A stretch of 38,354 nucleotides of DNA, from contig JANXAM010000024.1 of NCBI GenBank assembly GCA_025062155.1, positions 1 to 38,354 on the forward strand. Direction: 5' to 3'. Below the pieces are notes generated by a model. That model saw nothing but the letters and a program-made list of their open reading frames with translations. It was not told the origin of the DNA and made no database searches. Of this stretch, positions 15,568-22,707 are shown in pieces; within the stretch, counting starts at the first letter, position 1, and every line of letters begins with the position of its first letter. This stretch comes from Gloeomargarita sp. SKYB120. Lineage in GTDB: Bacteria; Cyanobacteriota; Cyanobacteriia; Gloeomargaritales; Gloeomargaritaceae. The translations under genes were made by a program, and so were the position numbers.

Positions 15568-16993
15568 CCTCAGCCGAATTACACGTTGACATTGCCTGCA
15601 CCATTTTTGAGACCGATATTGCGCCTAAAATTGCCGAAATCCGTGCGACGCTGGCCCAACCCGATTCCCCCCTTTTGCTGGGAGAGTTACGAGCGCAATT
15701 CGATGTATTGGCCGGCTTGGGGGAAATACTGAACTTTCCAGCGCTGGTGCGAATTAGCCGCTTAGCACTGGCCGCCTTGACTTACCATCCCGACCAAGCT
15801 GTGGCGATTGGTGCACTAGCCCTTGGCGATTTGGAAAGGATGGAACAAAATCCTGAACCCGATCCTGAACTCGTTGCCCTGAGTGAACTGCCGTTGGATG
15901 GGTGGGACGGCCCAGAGTTATCGTCATTTGGGGGAGATGAGGCCTCTCCTGGGGAAGCGGCAATCACCTCGCCCTTATCTGTGTGGGAAGAAATCGGCAG
16001 TTTCGTCGAAGCGGCGTCACCTCCATATCCGGAATAACGATTACCGAACTGCTGGTTTTTCAGTTAGAGCAGCGATTATTGGCACTGGCGGTGGACAGTT
16101 TGGCGGGCATTGTCAGTGTTGCCCAGGACGCCTAGGTAACTGTACAAGGACGGCGGTTATACCGCTGGCAGGGACGGTTGGTGCCGGTGATTGCCCCCTC
16201 AGTTTTGGAATATCGCTACCCCGTGCGGTGGCCAACAGGAATGACTAGAGGCGAGAACTTACCGGCAGGGCGAGGACAACCCCTTCTATAGCTAAGCCAT
16301 CTATGCTTGTCATGTCTTAGAGTCGCAGGACGTAGCCCCGTCCTTGGTTTTCCTGTCATCTCTCTGACAACCTAAAGCAGCTCAGCTATATTAATCAATG
16401 TGGGGGAGGAAATTTACGGGCTAGAAATTGACCAGATTTTACTAGAGCAGGATTTGGTGATTAAGCTATTGAGCGGCCTGTTTTCGGCACCGGCGTATGT
16501 GTATGGTTGTACGATTCTGGGGGATGGGCGTTTAGTGCCGGTGATAGATGCCAGTGCTTTAGTGCAACGCTGGTTACGCACACCAGATATAGGGGTTGTG
16601 GTTCCCAAGGCGCCCATTCGTACAGTCCGTCAAACCGAAATTTTGGTTGTGGATGATTCCTTGACCATGCGGGGAATGCTGAGCAAAACGTTAACCAAAC
16701 ATGGCTACCAAGTCTATACAGCCGCAGACGGGCGAGAAGCGCTAGAAATCCTGGCGCAACATCCAAGCATCAAGGCGGTTGTTTGTGATGTGGAAATGCC
16801 GCGCATGAATGGATTTGAGTTTTTGAGTATTTGCCGCCAAGAAGGCTACTACCCCAACCTGCCAGTCATCATGCTGACGTCGCGGGCAGGAGAGAAACAC
16901 CAGCAAGTGGCTCGAAATTTAGGCTGTAATGCTTATTTAACCAAGCCCTATTTGGAACCGGAATTACTAGCAACCCTGCGGCAGTTTATTTGA
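15544..16993 (+). pseudogene. Decayed CheA-type hybrid kinase (Hpt-like, CheW-like and receiver pieces)
   Basis: Three pieces of one chemotaxis/phototaxis-type kinase survive. From about 15547 to 16030, one frame encodes an Hpt-like block (IFETDIAPKIAEIRATLA, LAGLGEILNFPALVRIS, LALAALTYHP). A second frame from about 16013 encodes the CheW-like domain (ITITELLVFQLEQRLLALAV), with a TAG at 16133-16135, and is split at 16289 by a small transposable element. It resumes as VGEEIYGLEIDQILLEQD and ends in a receiver domain at about 16630-16993 (ILVVDDSLTMRGMLSKTL, acceptor Asp in VVCDVEMPRMNGFEF, LTSRAG, TKPY). The dimerisation and ATP-binding domains are absent, so an internal deletion accompanies the frameshift. 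The N-terminus was lost at the ferredoxin junction. A GTG at 16400 could still start a CheW-receiver fragment of 197 residues. Confidence 0.85.
16289..16388. mobile_element. 100-bp MITE with IS630-like ends and TA duplication
   Basis: The element begins TAGCTAAGC and ends GCTCAGCTA, an imperfect inverted repeat, and is flanked by TA at 16287-16288 and 16389-16390. Both ends also carry TTGTCA at inward positions 19-24. The same TAGCT(A/G)A-11-TTG(A/T)CA pattern is seen at the insertion-sequence end at 101-108. It has no coding capacity. Deleting it with one TA joins CTA to TTA ATC AAT GTG GGG and restores the CheW frame (QPLLLINVGEEIYG), so its boundaries are precise. It is probably moved in trans by the related transposase. 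Confidence 0.85.
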
Positions 16994-17110
16994 TAACAAA
17001 AAGCCAATCCCAGTCGCACTCTATGGAAAATCAACCCTGTAACTTCGTAAGCGCATACCATATCCTGGGGTGCAAAACGTAAGCCCGTTCTTGATGCTCC
17101 CACTAGGCAC

Positions 17111-17138
17111 AAAAAAAGACCCGCTGTGTTTCAGCAGG
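17111..17138 (-). terminator. Rho-independent terminator of the secreted-protein gene
   Basis: On the minus strand CCTGCTG (17138-17132), loop AAACA, and CAGCGGG (17126-17120) form a seven-base-pair stem with one G-U pair, followed after TC by seven T residues (17117-17111). It lies 45 bases beyond the stop at 17183. Confidence 0.75.
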
Positions 17139-17182
17139 CCTGGTCTAAGGTGGGTTTGCCGATTCTGGATAATCCTGCAGGA

Positions 17183-18571
17183 CTAAGGACCCATAGGACG
17201 TGGCCCGGGGTTTACACGCGCTCCTCCGAATGGGTCAATGCGAGACGGATCAGGGCCAGACGCGCGCCCTGGAGGTTCAAAGCCGGGATTCCAAACCGGA
17301 ATGCGCTCGTCAAGTTGAATCCGAGGCCCAGTACCTTGGGTGTCATGACCATCGCGGGGAGGGAGAACCTGAGCACCGGGGCGGTCTTGCTCCATGACTT
17401 GTTCAATAGGTGTTTTAGGACGCAGGTGCCCAAACACTCCTGGTGCTATCTCCCAAGGCGCCGGAGCGTTTGCTCCCCCGCAGGGCAAATCAGGGTCGCA
17501 CATATGATGACGGCGTTGCCTGGAAGGAGACCCGATGTCCAACTCACCATTTCTCCCATTTCGGTCATAGCGGACGATGAGCATGCCCTCTATTATGCCC
17601 CCCGCTGGCCTGTTGGAGTGGTACTCCTTGATTAGCACCGGTGGGTCGGTTGAATTACGGTTCTCCTTATAATAAACACGCACATCATAGCCGCTTCTGC
17701 TGGCCGTGGATTCCGCACGGTAGTAACGGCCGTCGGGCGTGTACACATGGACGATATAGGTTGGGGAATTGGGATAGTGCTCTGTCTCAACCCTGTAGCC
17801 ACCTTCGACTGCATAGCTCTTGCCCCCTTGGCCGTTAGGCCCTAAATCCGTATACTTGACGGGCCGGTTATCACCCTGGTTTCCATCAGCGACCAAACTG
17901 CGCTTATTGATCTGGCTAAGATCAGGAGCAAGCAGGCCGTTTCTCCCTTGGTTACGGTGCTGGGCACCTGCATCATTACGAGGAGCATTACCAGTCCTGA
18001 GCCGCTGCCGATGCGACTCCAACCGCTCCATGAAGCCATAGTCCCCCCGGTCGCCTGGATAACGGGGACGCTTCTGCTGGTGGGAGGCTGATTCTGGAAC
18101 CTGGCGTTGCCGATTCCGGTTGCGCGGGTTGAGTTCTTCGACGTTGACTTGCGACCCTTCGGGCAAGAGGTTAGCAGAGTCTTTCATCCCTTGGGCCGCT
18201 TCTTGAATGGACTGTGCTTCAGCAGCGTGCCTTGCTCCTTCCGGCAAAGGTGGCAGTAGCCGGGGGTCAATTTGCAAGAGCCGTTCCTGATTGGGAAGAG
18301 TTCCAGTGATCCCCCGTTGCCCATCCCGGTCGCGGTTAAATAACTGCTGCTGCAGATGACTAGGCACTGTTGGCATCGTATTGGTCGTATTTCCTGAGTC
18401 TTTGGGTATCGGCGGGGTAACTGGCGGCGGTGGGAGATATTGGTTGTAGGGATTCCCGAGGTTGGTTCCTGATGTCGGTTTGGCGTGGGTGATCTGGGCC
18501 AGTGCCCGTAGTGGCATACCCCCTACTAAAACGGCGCTCAGGAAGAGTATTGGTAGCACTTTCGACTTCAT
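17183..18571 (-). CDS. Secreted, basic, low-complexity protein of unknown function
   Basis: The 462-residue product starts with a clear Sec signal peptide (KVLPILFLSAVLVGGMPLRA; likely cleavage after ALA near residue 25). A proline-rich linker follows (YLPPPPVTPPIPK). Residues of roughly 60-215 are rich in Arg, Asn, Gln and Gly (NPRNRNRQRQ). From about 225 to 335 comes a more ordered, beta-rich block with many aromatics (YRVETEHYPNSPTYIVHVYT, then DGRYYRAESTAS, YDVRVYYKENRN). The tail is again Pro/Gly/Arg-rich with two cysteines in MCDPDLPC. I recognise no family. It lies alone inside the disturbed island, with its own terminator, and its ATG faces the intact ferredoxin 184 bases away. It could be a surface or matrix protein; that is a guess from composition. 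Confidence 0.8.
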   Translation of the reverse strand: MKSKVLPILFLSAVLVGGMPLRALAQITHAKPTSGTNLGNPYNQYLPPPPVTPPIPKDSGNTTNTMPTVPSHLQQQLFNRDRDGQRGITGTLPNQERLLQIDPRLLPPLPEGARHAAEAQSIQEAAQGMKDSANLLPEGSQVNVEELNPRNRNRQRQVPESASHQQKRPRYPGDRGDYGFMERLESHRQRLRTGNAPRNDAGAQHRNQGRNGLLAPDLSQINKRSLVADGNQGDNRPVKYTDLGPNGQGGKSYAVEGGYRVETEHYPNSPTYIVHVYTPDGRYYRAESTASRSGYDVRVYYKENRNSTDPPVLIKEYHSNRPAGGIIEGMLIVRYDRNGRNGELDIGSPSRQRRHHMCDPDLPCGGANAPAPWEIAPGVFGHLRPKTPIEQVMEQDRPGAQVLPPRDGHDTQGTGPRIQLDERIPVWNPGFEPPGRASGPDPSRIDPFGGARVNPGPRPMGP

Positions 18572-18755
18572 AAGAGTGAACCTCCAAACCCCTTTCTACT
18601 GCCCATAATCGCTGCCATCCCTGCCACTCGGGTACTAACCTTGTCACCACTGACCCCTGATCACGATCACATTCCAACCCTGACCCTAGCCTTGACATTG
18701 AAACAATATGTAGGATTGTTAAGGAATTTTTAGGGAAGAGAAGAGGAGTCAGGCA

Positions 18756-18914
18756 ATGGTCACAACCACCACAGCAAGCATCCGGTTTGTCAAGGAAGGC
18801 AAGGAGGTCATTGTGGCCAATGGCGCGAATTTGCGGCAACAGGCGTTGGCTAACGGTATTGATCTGTACAACTGGCGAGGCAAGTTGATGAATTGCGGGG
18901 GCGTGGGCCAGTGC
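18756..18914 (+). repeat. Direct repeat, right copy (first 159 bases of intact ferredoxin gene)
   Basis: Partner of 15388-15546, same orientation, 157 of 159 identical. Upstream of the ATG the two copies are only loosely alike, sharing a TATGTAG core and a roughly alignable 30-base block. Confidence 0.97.
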
Positions 18915-19064
18915 GCGACCTGTGTAGTGGAAATTGTCGAAGGCATGGAATATCTTTCCCCGCCCACTGATTTTGAGCAGCGCCGGTTGCGGAATAAACC
19001 CAATTGCCGCTTGGCATGTCAAACATTGGTCTACGGGCCCGTGACGGTGAAAACAAAACCCTGA
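18756..19064 (+). CDS. 2Fe-2S ferredoxin (adrenodoxin-like cysteine spacing)
   Basis: The 102-residue protein carries the cluster ligands as [10 protein letters not shown] (Cys-x5-Cys-x2-Cys) and a fourth in CRLACQT near residue 87. This spacing differs from the plant-type photosynthetic ferredoxin (Cys-x4-Cys-x2-Cys) and resembles the bacterial or vertebrate-type 2Fe-2S group. It is a soluble one-electron carrier; the partner is unknown. An AGGAG sequence lies seven bases before the ATG. A TTGACA at about 18702 may be part of its promoter, but the -10 element is weak. The Mce/MlaD gene follows 47 bases downstream. Its 5' half is duplicated at 15388. The call as ferredoxin is firm; the gene symbol is not. 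Confidence 0.93.
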   Translation: MVTTTTASIRFVKEGKEVIVANGANLRQQALANGIDLYNWRGKLMNCGGVGQCATCVVEIVEGMEYLSPPTDFEQRRLRNKPNCRLACQTLVYGPVTVKTKP

Positions 19065-19111
19065 ACCCGGGGTATACTCAGGCTAAGGGCAATCGCATCT
19101 TTCGAAGTTCC

Positions 19112-20062
19112 ATGACTTCTGCCACCAAGCCCTCGCGTCGCCAGCAGGAAGGATTCTTGGGATTGTTTATTGTGATGACAGTGCTACTGCTGGCTGGGGT
19201 ATGGGTCTGGGTGGAAGACGTGGCCTTTAACGCCAATCGCTACCGGTTTCAGGTGGCCTTTCGCCATGCGGCTGGTCTTGGGGTAGGGTCCACAGTACGG
19301 CTGCGAGGTGTGGAAGTGGGCCGTGTGGTCGCGGTGGAACCTGGCGTCAATCAGGTGCTGGTGACGGTTGAAATCCATCATCAGGGCATCTTCATTCCCA
19401 AAAAGAGTCACTTTCGCGCGCAGACGGGGGGACTGGTCGGCCAGCCGTCCTTGGAGATTAGTCCCCAGGCGGACCTGGATGTGGCCACTGTGAACGCGGG
19501 TCCTCGTAGCCCTGACTGTGATGCGAACTTGCTTGTTTGCCAGGGGGCGCAGGTCACCGGTCAAACCAGCCCTACCTTTGATGACCTGGTCCGGTCGGCG
19601 GCCAACCTGGTCAACCAACTCGATAACTCGGAACTGGTGGACAACATGGCGAAATTGACCCAGAGTTTGGGGGATTTGAACCAGGACATCCGCCGGTTGA
19701 CGGTGGAGGCACGCCAGACGTTGCAACAGGTGCAGGCGGCGGCCAAGCAGGTCGAGCAAGCGGGGACGCGAATGGCAACTGCCGCAGATACCACAACCGC
19801 CATCTTGCGGGAGAATCGGGCGGCCCTGCGCACGAGCCTGGTGCGGCTGAATCGTACATTGGAGACAGCTCAATCGGCATTTACGGCCTTTCGCAAAGTG
19901 GCTACTGACGTGGACCAGATCACCGGCGACCCCCGGATTCGCGAGGACATCAAGAATTTAATCCGGGGCTTAGGCAAGCTGTTGAAGCTTACGGAAGACA
20001 TGCGCCAGCAACTGCAGGCCTTGGCCCAGGAAAATCCCCAGGGAACCAACCCGTTACAATAG
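19112..20062 (+). CDS. MlaD/Mce-family lipid transport protein
   Basis: The protein has a short basic N-terminus (SATKPSRRQQEG), one membrane helix (LGLFIVMTVLLLAGVWVWV), and an MCE domain (YRFQVAFRHAAGLGVGSTVR, LRGVEVGRVVAVE, GLVGQPSLEIS). The second half is long helical sequence with heptad-like repeats (QTLQQVQAAAKQVEQAGTRM). MCE proteins form rings that pass lipids between membranes together with an MlaE/MlaF-type ABC transporter, which is not in this window. The start is taken at ATG 19112 (316 residues). The frame is open from 19004, but that extension overlaps the ferredoxin gene and reads as shadow. Confidence 0.9.
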   Translation: MTSATKPSRRQQEGFLGLFIVMTVLLLAGVWVWVEDVAFNANRYRFQVAFRHAAGLGVGSTVRLRGVEVGRVVAVEPGVNQVLVTVEIHHQGIFIPKKSHFRAQTGGLVGQPSLEISPQADLDVATVNAGPRSPDCDANLLVCQGAQVTGQTSPTFDDLVRSAANLVNQLDNSELVDNMAKLTQSLGDLNQDIRRLTVEARQTLQQVQAAAKQVEQAGTRMATAADTTTAILRENRAALRTSLVRLNRTLETAQSAFTAFRKVATDVDQITGDPRIREDIKNLIRGLGKLLKLTEDMRQQLQALAQENPQGTNPLQ

Positions 20063-20095
20063 AGACAAAAACCTAGGCGCTGCACGAGACGGGTC

Positions 20096-20992
20096 ATGGT
20101 GAAACGGAAGTGGATAAACGTCATTTTGGCGGTAGTTCTGGCGGCCCTTTTGACGGTGGGCTATGTATCGCCAGCCTGGGCGGCCAAAACCGGTGGACGC
20201 ATTAGCGGTGGTTCGTTTCGGATGCCAACAAGCACCTACCGGCTGCCGAGTCGTTCGGTGAATCCCAGCTATGGTTACAACCGGGGTTATTACGGCGGCG
20301 GCATTGGGTTTCCAGTCTTTTCGCCCTTCCCATTCTTTTTTGTGGGCGGCGGTGGGTTGCTCTCAGTGGTGCTGCTGTTGGGGGTGGCCGGTTTGATTGC
20401 CCAGACGGTGCAGCGGTTCCAAGAGCAGCGGCAAGAAGAAGCGTTACTGAACCCCACGGTGACGGTGGCCCAGGTGCAGTTGGCCTTGCTAGCGCAAGCC
20501 CGTTCGCTCCAGCAGGAGTTGAACCGTTTGGCCCAGACAGCACGTCCCGATACCCCTCAAGGCCGCGTGCAATTGATCCAAGAACTGACGTTGGCCCTGT
20601 TACGGCACCCAGAGTACTGGAGCTACGGCTATGCCAGTACGGAAAAGGCGCCTCTGAATCAAGCGGAGTCGGAATTTAACCGGATTGCGTTGCGGGTGCG
20701 GGCGCAGGTGCAAAAGGAAACGCTGGTCAACGGCGTTTTCACACCGGTGACGGTCGATGCGGAGCAGCCGGGGGAATATATCCTCGTAACGGTGCTAGTG
20801 GCAACCACAAGGCCGGTGAAACTGCCGGTGATTCACACACTGGCGGATGTGAAAAACGCTTTGACCACCTTGGGCAGCATTGGTGCAGATGACCTGCTGG
20901 CGCTGGAGATTCTCTGGGCACCCCAGGCGGAAGGGGATACGTTGACCCGTGAAGAGCTGGTTACGGCGAATCCGTTGCTGCGCCCGCTGTAA
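20096..20992 (+). CDS. DUF1517 family membrane protein
   Basis: A 298-residue protein with an N-terminal signal or anchor (INVILAVVLAALLTVGYVSP, then AWAAKTGGR), a Gly/Ser/Tyr-rich segment (GGRISGGSFRMPTSTYRLPS; YNRGYYGGGIGF), a membrane helix (GGGLLSVVLLLGVAGLIAQT near residue 82-101), and a soluble domain ending ILWAPQAEGDTLTREEL. This is the standard DUF1517 layout, known from cyanobacteria and chloroplasts and without an assigned function. Its last 32 bases overlap the convergent eda gene. It lies 33 bases after the Mce/MlaD gene and may share its transcript. Confidence 0.9.
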   Translation: MVKRKWINVILAVVLAALLTVGYVSPAWAAKTGGRISGGSFRMPTSTYRLPSRSVNPSYGYNRGYYGGGIGFPVFSPFPFFFVGGGGLLSVVLLLGVAGLIAQTVQRFQEQRQEEALLNPTVTVAQVQLALLAQARSLQQELNRLAQTARPDTPQGRVQLIQELTLALLRHPEYWSYGYASTEKAPLNQAESEFNRIALRVRAQVQKETLVNGVFTPVTVDAEQPGEYILVTVLVATTRPVKLPVIHTLADVKNALTTLGSIGADDLLALEILWAPQAEGDTLTREELVTANPLLRPL

Positions 20993-21626
20993 GCCCGAGT
21001 CCCTTGAGCCATTGCCCCAGCTCCTGAGCCAGTCCCACCCAATCCCGCTGGGAGTACCAGGGTTCGGGAAACAGGTCTCGCCCTAACCCAACTGCGATGG
21101 CCCCTGCCTCCAGAAACGCCTGCGCATTGGCCCGAGTGACACCGCCGGTGGGAATGAGGGGGATGGGTCCCAAGGGTTGCCGCAGGTGTCGCAGGTAACT
21201 GGTGCCCCCGACGCTGGCGATGGGAAACACCTTGACCGCTGGCGCTCCTAGTTGATAGGCGTGCAGGATTTCAGTGGGGGTTAGAGCACCGGGCACTAAG
21301 GGAATTCCCACCGTGCGACTCCGTCCCAGCCACTCCCGTTGGGTGTGGGGGGTCAAGATAAAGTCCACTCCTAGGCTCAAGGCGGCCTCTAACTCGGCAT
21401 CGCGCCGGATGGTGCCAGTTCCCACCCAGCAGTCGGGATAGGCGATTTGCAGACGGGGAATGATTACTTCCACATCTGGACAATCCCAGGTGACCTCGAT
21501 AAAACGAAAACCCGCCTGGGCCAGCGTTGCTCCCATCTGGTAGGCCAGTTCCGGTTCGCCAGCCCGCACAATCCCGATCAGCCGGTGGCGCTGGAGATTT
21601 TTCAGCCAGGCGTCTATCCCGTCCAT
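20961..21626 (-). CDS. eda: KDPG/KHG aldolase
   Basis: The enzyme splits 2-keto-3-deoxy-6-phosphogluconate to pyruvate and glyceraldehyde 3-phosphate, the last step of the Entner-Doudoroff route, which operates in some cyanobacteria. It also cleaves 4-hydroxy-2-oxoglutarate. Features: LIGIVRAGEPE at the N-terminus, FIEVTWDCPDVE, WVGTGTIRRDAELEAAL, the Schiff-base Lys in APAVKVFPIASVGGTSYL, and the phosphate site PTGGVTRANAQAFLEAGA. ATG 21626 (221 residues) is chosen because GGGGAG lies five bases upstream; GTG 21632 is also possible. The 3' end overlaps DUF1517 by 32 bases. Confidence 0.93.
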   Translation of the reverse strand: MDGIDAWLKNLQRHRLIGIVRAGEPELAYQMGATLAQAGFRFIEVTWDCPDVEVIIPRLQIAYPDCWVGTGTIRRDAELEAALSLGVDFILTPHTQREWLGRSRTVGIPLVPGALTPTEILHAYQLGAPAVKVFPIASVGGTSYLRHLRQPLGPIPLIPTGGVTRANAQAFLEAGAIAVGLGRDLFPEPWYSQRDWVGLAQELGQWLKGLGLTAGAATDSP

Positions 21627-21663
21627 TGCCACTCCCCATTTTTACTTCTATTCTGAGCAACGT

Positions 21664-21692
21664 TTGACAAGGCTGGTCCCCTTTGGCATAAT
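21664..21692 (+). promoter_or_regulatory. Promoter of the str operon (rpsL)
   Basis: TTGACA at 21664-21669 is followed after exactly 17 bases by CATAAT at 21687-21692, a near-consensus sigma-70-type promoter 28 bases before the rpsL ATG. It fits the high expression needed for ribosomal proteins and elongation factors. Confidence 0.85.
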
Positions 21693-21719
21693 TGTTGATT
21701 GTTGCGAAAACGCCATTGC

Positions 21720-22145
21720 ATGCCCACAATTCAGCAGCTAGTCCGCTCGGAGCGGCAGAGTGTCAAGCGTAAAACTAAGTCGCCGGCGCTCAAGGGATGT
21801 CCTCAACGGCGCGGGGTTTGCACCAGGGTTTACACCACGACCCCTAAAAAACCCAATTCCGCCCTGCGAAAGGTGGCACGGGTACGGTTGACATCGGGCT
21901 TTGAGGTGACGGCCTACATTCCGGGCATCGGGCACAACTTGCAGGAGCACTCGGTGGTGCTGATCCGGGGCGGTCGAGTCAAGGATTTGCCGGGCGTGCG
22001 CTACCACATCATCCGGGGGACGTTGGATGCCGCTGGCGTGAAACATCCCGGTTCTCTGCCGCCGCGCAACCAAGGACGGTCCAAGTACGGGGTCAAGCGG
22101 CCCAAACCCGGTCAACCGGCGGCTCCGGCTGGCAAGAAGAAGTAG
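21720..22145 (+). CDS. rpsL: Ribosomal protein S12
   Basis: S12 is part of the decoding centre of the 30S subunit. The start is [20 protein letters not shown] at ATG 21720; the open frame from 21699 adds only leader sequence. Conserved elements include the [18 protein letters not shown] segment, [20 protein letters not shown] and [14 protein letters not shown]. Unusually, the normally fixed stretch GVKDRKQxRSKYG is replaced by [19 protein letters not shown], about six residues longer, and the tail (PAAPAGKKK) is extended, giving 141 residues against the usual 123-130. No strong ribosome binding site precedes the ATG. It heads the rpsL-rpsG-fusA-tuf-rpsJ operon. Confidence 0.97.
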   Translation: MPTIQQLVRSERQSVKRKTKSPALKGCPQRRGVCTRVYTTTPKKPNSALRKVARVRLTSGFEVTAYIPGIGHNLQEHSVVLIRGGRVKDLPGVRYHIIRGTLDAAGVKHPGSLPPRNQGRSKYGVKRPKPGQPAAPAGKKK

Positions 22146-22164
22146 TCCCATTCGGAGTTGCACA

Positions 22165-22635
22165 ATGCCGCGTCGTCGTCGTGTTAAACCCCGTGTCATC
22201 GAAGCCGACCCCAAGTACAACAGCCGGTTGGTGAACATGTTGGTCAGTCACGTGTTGCGGCGGGGGAAGAAGCATTTAGCCTACCGGCTGGTGTATCAAG
22301 CGCTGGATCTGGTGCAGGAACGCACAGGCGGCGACCCCCTGGAAACCCTGGAAAAGGCGGTGCGCAACGTGACGCCTCTAGTGGAGGTCAAAGCCCGGCG
22401 GGTTGGCGGGGCCACGTATCAAGTACCGGTGGAAGTGCGACCGGAGCGGGGAACGTCCCTGGCCTTACGCTGGTTGACCACCTATGCGCGGCAACGTAGC
22501 GGTAAAACCATGGCCATCAAGCTGGCCAACGAACTCATGGATGCGGCCAATGAAACCGGGGCGTCCATCAAAAAGCGGGAGGAAACCCACCGGATGGCCG
22601 AAGCCAACAAGGCCTTTGCCCATTACCGCTACTAG
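22165..22635 (+). CDS. rpsG: Ribosomal protein S7
   Basis: S7 binds the 3' major domain of 16S rRNA and starts head assembly of the 30S subunit. The 156-residue sequence ([78 protein letters not shown]) has normal length and shows no anomalies. It starts 19 bases after rpsL and belongs to the same transcript. Confidence 0.98.
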   Translation: MPRRRRVKPRVIEADPKYNSRLVNMLVSHVLRRGKKHLAYRLVYQALDLVQERTGGDPLETLEKAVRNVTPLVEVKARRVGGATYQVPVEVRPERGTSLALRWLTTYARQRSGKTMAIKLANELMDAANETGASIKKREETHRMAEANKAFAHYRY

Positions 22636-22707
22636 GGCACTGTCACATTTGCCCAAACAACGATAAAATTTGTAACGGACGATTTCCAGGTCATTCAGGA
22701 GGAAGCC

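Noticed and set aside
18360-19022. 220-residue minus-strand frame across the start of the secreted-protein gene and ferredoxin
   Set aside because: It overlaps an intact ferredoxin gene on the other strand and a better-supported minus-strand frame with a signal peptide; no features of its own.
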